Part shown: piece after piece, positions 28,301-36,961 of the stretch
Layout of the letters: every line of letters begins with the position of its first letter
How positions within the stretch are numbered: the stretch's first letter is position 1
DNA from: JBBDYH01 sp040901795
Lineage (GTDB): Bacteria > Planctomycetota > Planctomycetia > Pirellulales > JALHPA01
Assembly (NCBI GenBank): GCA_040901795.1
Contig: JBBDYH010000094.1
Coordinates: 1 to 64,000, forward strand
Length of the DNA: 64,000 nucleotides
Direction of reading: 5' to 3'
Translations under genes and position numbers: made by a program
The notes under the pieces: model-generated
What the model saw: the letters and a program-made list of their open reading frames with translations, nothing else
Databases searched by the model: none
Told to the model about the DNA's origin: nothing

Positions 28301-28539
28301 TGCCAGTGACTCGCGACGTCTGCGCTGATGACAATCTTCTGCCGCGTATTGTCGGGCGCGATGCTTACCTCGGCGCGCCCGACATTGCCAACCACGGCGC
28401 AAATGACTAGCGCCATCGCCGCAAAGATGGACCACCGGTGCGCGCAGGGATCTCCCAGGCGCAGCCGTGACGGCGCGCAAGGTGGCGTTCGTACGCGATC
28501 CTGTGCGTAACCCTGGTGCAGCGTGCGAGTCCTTGCCAC
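25381..28539 (-). CDS. LptD/OstA-like outer-membrane protein
   Basis: About 1052 residues. The start is uncertain: GTG at 28539 is used here, a TTG at 28581 and an ATG at 28416 are also in frame. A hydrophobic signal-like segment (FAAMALVICAVVGNVGRA) precedes the mature part. Two OstA-like stretches are seen. The first is QKIVISADVASHW to GNCSITQGLATVRGDEAVVW. The second is EADRVVIWMQGD through YLEGDIIFREGDRIVYAQ to YNVPAKTGTILNAEAI. A long, aromatic-rich region follows, compatible with a beta-barrel (FVEGVPVFYWPTLATD, then many alternating strands to PPAGAFGIE). In Gram-negatives LptD inserts LPS into the outer membrane. The planctomycete protein is a distant relative and its substrate is unknown. 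It converges on the ABC exporter genes. Confidence 0.72.
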   Translation of the reverse strand: MARTRTLHQGYAQDRVRTPPCAPSRLRLGDPCAHRWSIFAAMALVICAVVGNVGRAEVSIAPDNTRQKIVISADVASHWQDGPRQKPRDVWLLKGNCSITQGLATVRGDEAVVWVERQGDFGNPTYTVIAYVNGRVVIGQQPASMKSAGLQNDLGASDTTKPWYGRLYSDFSPEFPIRSPVTAEPDAKPSIYRKAIERHAPPAGIERTQFTEFQPEQIPPPQFSAPVVGSRRVIFESRSGMGFESRGFQNPNNPDESVTIVSGGVRLRIDGLGRTVAGIRVGETLDIEADRVVIWMQGDAKSLLSGQADQAETVPLELYLEGDIIFREGDRIVYAQSMYYNVPAKTGTILNAEAITPVQNYAGALRLRANVLRMVGKDQFIAEGASVTTSRLAMPTYEFRAGTLVLVDAQAPEIDPISGAPAFDPQTGSPVIRHVQTVTSTNNVVFVEGVPVFYWPTLATDAREPTFYIQKAALKNDSIFGTSIETEWNLYQLLGWQDAPKDTDWSLSLDYLSKRGPAVGTKFTYERDFFFNRPERTFGLADAWFIDDDGLDTLGLDRMGLAPEEDIRGRILTRHRQELPNHWQLTAELGFITDRNFQEQFFEQEWDEQPDARSGFELKQTLENASLALAIDSRINDFFMETEQLPRVDHFWIGQSLWMDRLTWYEHTNVGYFRQNPASVPVDPSDRATFGFLPYEVPVEGERISTRQALELPLDTGPMKVVPFVLGEAAHWGETLDQDDLQRVYGQAGIRTSLPIWAVDPAIESHLLNLHGLSHKITLEGEFSVTDASEDLGEFPLYDEIDDNNVQHFRRRLAFQTFGGPPPVPPEFDERFYGVRRGLMDNVTGPTEIAEDLKVFRVGVRQRWQTKRGPPDNRRIIDWITLDTHAEIFPDEEENFGENIGLIDYDFRWHVGDRLTLLSDGAADFFSQGGKLFSVGASLNRPPRGNLFLGFRSLEGPINSNVLLASYSYRMAPKWASSFGLTYDLSNDGSMGETFTLTRIGESFLFSLGFNADQGRDNVGIAVALEPRFLPRTSFGKRTGIVVPPAGAFGIE

Positions 28540-28711
28540 CGCCGACGCCGGACGAGATTGCCGCGCCGCCGCTGGCCGCAAGTGGAAGAGCCGAAATCTG
28601 TTAAGTCGAGAACCGACAAAAAAGCGGGCGGATTATAGGTTGGCTTTGGCGACGCAGTCAAGGCGGATCACGATGCCGCGAGACGAGCCTAAATCTTTAT
28701 TGGGGTGTGGG

Positions 28712-29884
<1,173 letters not shown>

Positions 29885-30064
29885 GAGCGCAAATTGGATG
29901 AGCGACGGACTTTAGGGCAAGAAAAATGATCAGGCAATCTGGATTATAGGTGCCCAAAACGGCGGGCAACATGACCTTCCTGGTTACGGAATGCAATTTG
30001 CTACTTAAAAAATCTGCGACCGCCGAACCGACGGCACGGGCAATTCTCCAAAAGGAGTTCAATC

Positions 30065-30298
30065 ATGCCAGCTTGCGAAGTTTGTGGGAACGAGTACGAC
30101 AAGACGCTCGAGATCCATTTCGACGGCGAAGTCCACACGTTCGATAGTTTCGAGTGTGCAGTCCACGCCCTCGCCCCACGCTGCGTCCATTGTGATTGCC
30201 GGATTCTCGGACACGGTGTCGAAGCCGACGGCGAGATGTTCTGTTGCGCCCACTGTGCCAGGCATAGCGGTGTAACGGCGGTTCGCGATCGGGCTTGA
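30065..30298 (+). CDS. Small CxxC zinc-binding-like protein
   Basis: 77 residues with AAGGAG about 8 bases before the ATG. Cysteine pairs CEVC, CVHCDC and CCAHC plus FECAVHALAP suggest one or two metal-binding knuckles, similar in style to TRASH or MYM-like zinc fingers. The family is not named with certainty; it is often annotated as hypothetical. Probably cytoplasmic, as no signal peptide is visible. Stand-alone gene between the aminotransferase and the sigma factor. Confidence 0.7.
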   Translation: MPACEVCGNEYDKTLEIHFDGEVHTFDSFECAVHALAPRCVHCDCRILGHGVEADGEMFCCAHCARHSGVTAVRDRA

Positions 30299-30438
30299 CG
30301 GGCGAGCCGACGGTTCCGCCCGACTGCTTTCGACGGGCCAAACACGGATTGCGAGAAGTCGCCCACAAAATTCGCCCCGCCAGGCATTTCGCTTGAATCG
30401 GCGGTACAATGGCCGCGGTTTTGTATTGCGGGGGCGCG

Positions 30439-30999
30439 ATGAGCGACGTTACGCGGATTCTCTTAGCCATTGATCAGGGCGATTCGAACGCGGCCGAGCA
30501 GCTCCTACCGCTGGTCTATGCCGAGTTGCGGAAATTGGCAGCGCAGAAGTTGGCCCAAGAAAAGCCTGGACATACCCTGCAGGCGACAGCGCTGGTCCAT
30601 GAGGCATACCTGCGGTTGGTGGACACAGACCGAGTGCAAAAGTGGGACAGCCGCGGTCACTTCTTCGCCGCCGCAGCGGAGGCGATGCGGCGCATCCTCA
30701 TCGAGTCGGCTCGCCGCAAGGCCTGTCCCAAGCACGGCGGCGGCCGAACCCGCGTCGATCTCGACGAAGGCGCCTGCATGGTCGATTCTTCCGCCGACGA
30801 TCTGCTGGCGCTCGACGAAGCGCTGGCCCGCCTGAGCGCCGAAGAACCCGTCAAGGGCGAGCTCGTCAAGCTCCGCTATTTCGCCGGGCTGACAATACCC
30901 GAAGCGGCCGAGGTGCTGGGCATCTCGGTGGCCACGGCGGAGCGCTACTGGACCTATGCCCGCGTAAGGCTGTATTGCGAACTGAACGACGACCAATAA
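30439..30999 (+). CDS. ECF-subfamily RNA polymerase sigma factor
   Basis: About 186 residues from the ATG at 30439 (MSDVTRILLAI). Region 2 is recognisable in YAELRKLAAQKLAQ ... LQATALVHEAYLRLVD and FFAAAAEAMRRILIESARRK. Region 4 helix-turn-helix is KLRYFAGLTIPEAAEVLGISVATAERYWTYARVRL. This is the Sigma70_ECF type abundant in planctomycetes. These are commonly paired with a downstream Ser/Thr kinase, as here (93 bases downstream), in place of a classical anti-sigma factor. The target promoters are unknown. Confidence 0.9.
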   Translation: MSDVTRILLAIDQGDSNAAEQLLPLVYAELRKLAAQKLAQEKPGHTLQATALVHEAYLRLVDTDRVQKWDSRGHFFAAAAEAMRRILIESARRKACPKHGGGRTRVDLDEGACMVDSSADDLLALDEALARLSAEEPVKGELVKLRYFAGLTIPEAAEVLGISVATAERYWTYARVRLYCELNDDQ

Positions 31000-31091
31000 T
31001 CGTCGCGCTAAAAAAGTTCTTCGATTTGATGACGGGGTTTGGCGAGTCCGCTCGCATTGTCCTATAGAGCGAATCACCGTGGGAGGCCAAA

Positions 31092-34000
31092 GTGAGCACG
31101 GCTGAATCCGATGTCGAAGCGGTCTTTTCCAGGGCGCTGACCAGGCAGTCGCCGGAGGAACGGGCCGCCTATCTGGATCAGGCCTGCGCCGGCAACAATC
31201 AATTGCGCCAACGCGTGGAGCGCCTTCTCAATGCTTATCCCGATGTCGGCAGCTTTCTGGACCGCCAGCCTGCGAGCACGGCCACCGCCTTAGATTCCAC
31301 GCTTTGTGAAGGGCCGGGAACGGTCATCGGACCTTACAAGCTGTTGGAGCCGATCGGCGAAGGCGGCTTTGGCATCGTCTTTATGGCCGAACAAGTCCAG
31401 CCGATGCGCCGCCGAGTCGCTCTCAAAATCGTCAAGCCGGGCATGGACACGCGGCAAGTGATCGCGCGCTTCGAAGCCGAACGCCAGGCGCTGGCCCTGA
31501 TGGACCATCCGAATATTGCCAAAGTGCTCGACGCCGGCACGACATTAGGAGAAAGGGGACAGGGATCAGGGGACAGAAAACAAGCGCCAGACGAGAGAGA
31601 TGGCGGGCCGGAGTCCCCACTGTCCCCTGTCTCCTGTTACCTATCTCCTGACGTGGGCCGGCCGTATTTCGTGATGGAGCTTGTCAAAGGTGTCTCGATC
31701 ACCGACTACTGCGACAAGAACCGCCTGCCAACGCGCGAACGACTCGAACTGTTCATCACGGTTTGTCAGGCCGTGCACCACGCGCATCAAAAGGGTCTCA
31801 TTCATCGAGACATCAAGCCGGCCAACATCATGGTCACGTTACACGACGGCTAGCCGGTGCCCAAGATCATCGACTTCGGAATCGCCAAGGCCCTCGACCG
31901 GCAGCTCACCGAAAAGACGCTGTTTACGTCGTATGGCCAGATGATCGGCACGCCGCAGTACATGAGCCCTGAGCAGGCCGAGATGAGCGGGCTCGACGTC
32001 GACACGCGCAGCGACGTGTATTCGCTGGGGGTGGTCCTCTATGAGCTCCTGACTGGCAAAACGCCGTTAGAAGCGTGGCGGCTGCTGAATGCGGGTTTCG
32101 CTGAAATGCAGCGGCTCATCCGCGAGGAGGAGCCGCCGACGCCGAGCAAACGGATCAGCACGCTGGGTGAGGAGTTGACCGTCATCGCCGAAAACCGCCG
32201 GGCCGATCCCAAGCGGCTGCGGCAGTCGTTGCGGGGGGATTTGGACTGGATCGTCATGAAGTCGTTGGAGAAAGAGCGCGAACGTCGCTACGAGAGCGCA
32301 AGCCAATTTGCCGAGGACGTTGAGCGATTCTTAACCGACCAGCCGGTCCTGGCCTGCCCCCCGTCAGCGGCCTACAAGCTCCGCAAGTTCGTGCGCCGCA
32401 ACAGGGGTCCTGTGGCAGCGGCCGTCGCTCTGGTGGTCGCGCTTGCGGCCGGCGTGGCGGGCACAATTGCGGGATTGATTCGTGCCGAGAATGAAGCGGC
32501 GGTGGCAACGGAGGAGGCCGCGGCTGCCACGGTCGCTCGTAATCGCGCCCAGAAGGCGGAAACGGCTGCCAGGCAAGAATCGGATCGCTATCGCCGCCGG
32601 CTCTACATCGCCGATATGAACGTCGCCTTACACGCCTGGTACGCGGGCAATGCGGAGCGCGTGCTTGAGTTGTTAAGGCGCCATACGCCCGCCGCCGGCG
32701 CAGAAGATCTGCGTCAATTTGAGTGGTACTACCTGTTCAAGCTCTGTCAGCGAAGGTTGTCGACTCCTTTTCTCCCGGACGGATCAGCCGCCGTCGCATA
32801 TTTCAATCACGATAGTAATCTGTTAGCGCTTGGCAATGGGCCCATTGTGAAGCTGTGGGACGTTCCCAACCGCCGGGTCGTGGCCGAATTCAAAGGTCAC
32901 GAGACGGGTATCGCCGACCTTGCCATTTCCCCGGACGACAAATTGATTGCATCCGGCGATGGCGAGGGCGTTGTCAAGCTGTGGAATGTCGCTGAGCGCC
33001 GTGAACAGGCAACTTTGAAGGCTGACCCTCTCTCTACGGTCTCGACATTGTCCTTCTCCGGCGACGGTAAACTGCTCGCCGCTGCCGGATGGAGCGGCAG
33101 AGACGTTCGCGTGTGGGATGTTCAGAAAGGGAACCTAGTTGCGACCTTGAAAGGACACAGACGGCCCATCTCAGGCGTTGCATTTTCGCCGCTGCCCCAC
33201 GACCGCACCCTGGCCTCAGGCGGGTGGGACACGACGATTCGACTCTGGAACATCGAAACCCAAAAGGAGTCGGCCACACTGCCGGGCGATCCGGCACTGG
33301 TCCGAGGACTCGCGTATGCTCCGGACGGCCGCACGCTGGCATCGGGTGGAGTGGATGGAACGGTGAAACTCTGGGACATGCCCGCCGGCACACTCCGAGA
33401 GGTGCTTCACATGGACGCCGGCACGATCAAGGCGCTGGCGTTTTCGCGCGACGGCAAATTTCTGGCCTTCGGTACGGTGCGCAACACGGTGAAACTGTGG
33501 GACCTAGAGGCCCGGCGCGAGCTGGATGAGTTCATGAGCACGGTGCAGGTCCAGTCACTTTCGTTTTCTGCCGACGGTAAGTCATTGGCCGTGCCCGACG
33601 AAGGCGCCGTCAAGCTCTGGGACCTTTCGCGCCGCTTAGATCCAGATCGACTCGAACGACATGCCGGAGAGGTGATTAGCGTAGCGCTGTCGCCGGACGG
33701 GAGGACTTTGATATCGGGCGGCGACGACTCGCTGACGAAGGTCTGGGACCTTGCTTCCGGGCAGGCCCGTGATCTGGCAAGGCACGAAAACGGCTGGTCT
33801 GTGGTCGCATTCTCACGCGATGGCAAGACGTTGGCAGTGGGTGCGGACAAGAACATCAATCTCTGGGATGCGAGCAAGCTGGCCCCGCTGGGCGTATTGA
33901 CCGGGCACGAGGGCACCATTTGGGCGGTAGAGTTCTCGCCCGATGGCAAAATCGTCTCGAGCGGAGGGGACAAGACGGTGAGGCTCTGGGACGTTGCCAG

Positions 34001-34535
34001 TCAAGAAGAACTGCATCGCTTCGATGGTCACGAGGGGACGGTTAGGACTGCGGTCTTCTCGCCCGACGGTCGAACGATTGCCTCGGGAAGTGGGCGAATC
34101 ATCTTGTGGCAGCCAGCCACGGGCAAGCACGAGACGCTGACCTTCAGCCAAGACGGCCATGGTGGGGCGTGGTCGTTGGGCTACTCGGCCGATGGCAAAA
34201 CCTTGGCCGTCGCCAGAAGGACCGCTGTGGCTGTGTTCGACCTGGCGGGCGGCGAGCAACGGACATTCGTCGGACACACCGATTCCGTCAATAGCGTCGT
34301 CGTTTGGCCGGACGGCAGAACGTTGGCCTCCAGCAGCGGCGACGGCACGGTGAAATTGTGGGATCTGCGAACGGGTGAAAATCGATTCACATTTCGCGAC
34401 CCGGCGGGCAGCGTGGGTGTGAACTGCCTGGCCCTTTCGCGCGATGGAAAACTGCTCGCTCTAGCTCGCCGCGACGGCGCGATTCGCCTATTGCGCGCAG
34501 CCACCGAAGAAGACGTCCGCGCGGCAGGTTGGTAG
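31092..34535 (+). pseudogene. Ser/Thr protein kinase-WD40 repeat receptor, interrupted by an in-frame TAG
   Basis: GTG start with GGGAGG just upstream. The kinase domain has a glycine loop GEGGFGIVF, VALKIVK, and the catalytic HRDIKPANIM (His238, Asp240). The frame is then stopped by TAG at 31851-31853 (codon 254). It continues in the same frame (GTG at 31857) with KIIDFGIAKAL (DFG at about 261), activation loop and APE-like MSPEQAE. Then come a transmembrane helix (AAAVALVVALAAGVAGTIAGLI) and 13-14 WD40 units (KLWDV, RVWDV, RLWNI and similar), enough for two propellers. The usual sequence at the stop would be HDGKPVPKIIDFG. Readthrough or a single-base error would restore a protein of about 1147 residues. 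Otherwise a 253-residue fragment without DFG and an 892-residue fragment without the N-lobe result. Context: partner of the ECF factor upstream. Confidence 0.8.
31545..31655 (+). repeat. 111-bp repeat insertion inside the kinase coding frame
   Basis: The kinase sequence jumps from VLDAGTT to GRPYFVMELVKG. In between, 37 extra codons encode a sequence rich in Arg, Gly, Asp, Ser and Pro. At DNA level the insertion has inverted arms: AGGGGACAGGGA and AGGGGACAG on the left, TCCCCTGTCTCCTG on the right. It keeps the reading frame. The planctomycete kinase N-lobe usually has no such insert at this position. Confidence 0.75.
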
Positions 34536-34540
34536 GAACA

Positions 34541-34682
34541 GGCCCGGAGGGCCGGCATGAAATAGCCCCGGCAGTGAGGCCGGGGACAAACGCAAAAGAA
34601 CAAGATTTTGAGGCCCGGAGGGCCGACACATCTGCGTAGGTGTAACCTCCGACTGCCATGTAAACCGCGGGCGAGCGCCCGC
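34541..34682 (+). repeat. G+C-rich palindromic repeats after the kinase gene
   Basis: Two copies of the 13-base GGCCCGGAGGGCC lie at 34541 and 34612. A CCCCGGC/GGCCGGGG hairpin lies at about 34565-34583. GCGGGCG/CGCCCGC lies at 34667-34682. This fills the 256 bases between the kinase stop and the esterase start; one or more of the hairpins could terminate transcription or be REP-type elements. Confidence 0.7.
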
Positions 34683-34791
34683 CGGCTAATTCCCTCATTC
34701 GTTTTCTGCGCTCAACGTGCGCGCCAAGTTAATCGCAAAACACAACGCAGTCCCAACCATGACGGCAACTTCGTTACAACGAGGACTAATC

Positions 34792-36891
34792 ATGAGTCGT
34801 TCGTTTACAACGCTCACCATCTTGCTTGTGGCTTCCTTCGCATACGGGCAAGGCCAGACTCTAAACAAGTCGCTAATGCACAATGGCATTCGGCGAAACT
34901 ACACCATCTACGTCCCCTCGGGCTACTCACCGGGAACGAGCACGCCGTTGGTTGTCAACATGCACGGCCTCTCGGATAACCGACAGCTCCAAATGACCTA
35001 TTCAGGCATGAACGCGGTAGCGGAGCGGGAGGGGTTTCTCGTCGTATATCCCGATGCCGTGAACGCTGACTGGTTTGGACCTCACGATAACATTGGATTC
35101 ATCGACGGGTTACTCAACGACGTTTCCTCACAATATGCCGTTAACACCGCAAAGGTGTATGCAACTGGAGTCTCTCAAGGTGGAATAATGAGCTACCTCT
35201 TAAGCGTCGAGCTACCGGACCGATTTGCAGCGGTCGCGTCAGTAAGCGGGACTCGACCTGTTCTTGTGAACGGAGCGTTCTTCGAGCCGGATATTGCAAC
35301 TACGCCCGACCGACCATTCCCGCTGCTTCATATTCACGGAACCAGCGATCCCCTCGTGCGTTACAACGGCGGAGCCGGTGCAGTCCCAGGCTACAACTTT
35401 ACCGTTCCGCCCGTCGAGCGAGTGATCAGTGACTATGTGACAAATAACGGCGGGGACGAAACGCCAACGACAGTCGAGCTTCCGAATATCAATACGCGGG
35501 ACGGATCGACGGTGCGGCGGATCAGCTACGAAGGCGCCAACTACTTGGACAGCGCTGGTAACTCGCGCCAATCGGAGGTTGTGCTGTATCGCATCCAGAA
35601 TGGCGGGCACAACTGGCCGGGCGACTACACGCCATGGCCGGGTTGGGCCGGCACGGTGAATTACGACATCAGTGCCAGTACCGAGATTTGGAATTTCTTC
35701 AGCCGTCACGAGCTGCCGTTATTCCCAACATGGAACGTGGATGCCGATGGACAGTGGTCGCTCGCAGCCAATTGGAGCGGCCTAGTCCCAAACGCACAGA
35801 GTGCCAGAGCGACGTTGGCCGATGTAATTACCGCGCCGCGAACGGTGATGCTTGACGTTCCGATCACGGTGGGTCACATCAAGTTCGACAGCCTGAAGCC
35901 TTACACAATTGCAGGCACAAGTCCGCTAGCACTCGACGTGAGAAGCGGCAACGCGCAGTTCAACGTCACGCGCGGGAACCATACGATCAGTGCCCCTGTC
36001 ACGCTAGCGAACCCTACAATCATCAACGTCGCCGGACCTACGAGCAGTCTTTCGATGACGGGGCCACTCAATTCTACCGGCGTGCAGTTGACCAAGGCGG
36101 GCACTGGCGTGCTAACGGTCAACAACGTCCGAGCGGCGGCTCTGGCGCTCGACGGCGGCACACTCGCCATCGCTTCCAACGGCACGGATGCCGGAACGTC
36201 TCGGGTCAGCGCCTTGTCGATCGCCGGCACCACAACACCAGCCGCGCGGCTCGATCTGAACAACAACGCCCTGGTTGTCGACTATACTGGGACCAGCCCA
36301 GTGGCTGCGGTTCGCCAGCGAATCGTGGCCGGACGAGGGGGCGCTGGCCTTGGCAAGACATGGAATGGCCCAGGCATCACCAGTAGCGCGGCGGCGGCCG
36401 CCGAGGCCGAATCGCGCTCGATCGGCTATGCCGAGAACTCAGCATTGCCGTTAGGACCGTACACAACCTTCCGCGGACAGGCAGTCGATGGCACCGCGGT
36501 GATGATGGCCTTGACGCGCACGGGCGATGCCAACCTCGACGGCGTCGTCAACGACGACGATGTGACGATCGTGGGCGCGTCTTATGCGCCCGGCGTCTCG
36601 CAGCCGCACTGGGCCCACGGCGACTTCGACTACAACGGCTTCGTCGATGATGACGACGTGACGCTGTTGGGCGCGTTCTACGAACCGTCCGCCGCTCCGC
36701 TTGCGGCGCCCGCTCCGCTGAGCGGAACAAGCATCAGCGGGGTTCCAGAACCTGCTACTTTTTGGTTACTGGTTGTTACGAGTGCTGGCTTGGCATGTGG
36801 ACGCCGCTGCCGACGCATACTCTTGTGGTACTCGTTGGCACAGCCCACCGTATACCCCGCTGAGAACCGCGGGACTGCGCCCGGCGGCTGA
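34792..36891 (+). CDS. Secreted PHB-depolymerase/LpqC-type esterase with dockerin-like repeat and PEP-CTERM
   Basis: 699 residues from the ATG at 34792 (GAGGA 6 bases upstream); the frame extends upstream but without a signal peptide. The signal peptide is about residues 1-19. The alpha/beta-hydrolase esterase domain (about 25-300) has nucleophile Ser128 in GVSQGG, acid Asp186 in HGTSDP and His273 in GGHNWPG. A repeat module follows, then a dockerin-like calcium site pair (GDANLDGVVNDDDVTIVG, GDFDYNGFVDDDDVTLLG). A PEP-CTERM anchor comes near the end (VPEPATFWLLVVTSAGLACGRRCRR), with an unusual tail of about 24 residues. It probably cleaves a polyester, a feruloyl ester or a similar bond outside the cell. 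The C-terminal module is shared with the next gene. Confidence 0.85.
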   Translation: MSRSFTTLTILLVASFAYGQGQTLNKSLMHNGIRRNYTIYVPSGYSPGTSTPLVVNMHGLSDNRQLQMTYSGMNAVAEREGFLVVYPDAVNADWFGPHDNIGFIDGLLNDVSSQYAVNTAKVYATGVSQGGIMSYLLSVELPDRFAAVASVSGTRPVLVNGAFFEPDIATTPDRPFPLLHIHGTSDPLVRYNGGAGAVPGYNFTVPPVERVISDYVTNNGGDETPTTVELPNINTRDGSTVRRISYEGANYLDSAGNSRQSEVVLYRIQNGGHNWPGDYTPWPGWAGTVNYDISASTEIWNFFSRHELPLFPTWNVDADGQWSLAANWSGLVPNAQSARATLADVITAPRTVMLDVPITVGHIKFDSLKPYTIAGTSPLALDVRSGNAQFNVTRGNHTISAPVTLANPTIINVAGPTSSLSMTGPLNSTGVQLTKAGTGVLTVNNVRAAALALDGGTLAIASNGTDAGTSRVSALSIAGTTTPAARLDLNNNALVVDYTGTSPVAAVRQRIVAGRGGAGLGKTWNGPGITSSAAAAAEAESRSIGYAENSALPLGPYTTFRGQAVDGTAVMMALTRTGDANLDGVVNDDDVTIVGASYAPGVSQPHWAHGDFDYNGFVDDDDVTLLGAFYEPSAAPLAAPAPLSGTSISGVPEPATFWLLVVTSAGLACGRRCRRILLWYSLAQPTVYPAENRGTAPGG

Positions 36892-36961
36892 TTGTTCACC
36901 GTAATGTTGTCCGCGCTCACGGTGCGCGCCGACATCGATAAACCATCATAGGAGCCCAATC

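Noticed and set aside
25381..28539. Confident naming as lptD
   Set aside because: Similarity is to the general OstA/LptD layout; no LptE or other Lpt partner is visible, so only LptD-like is stated.
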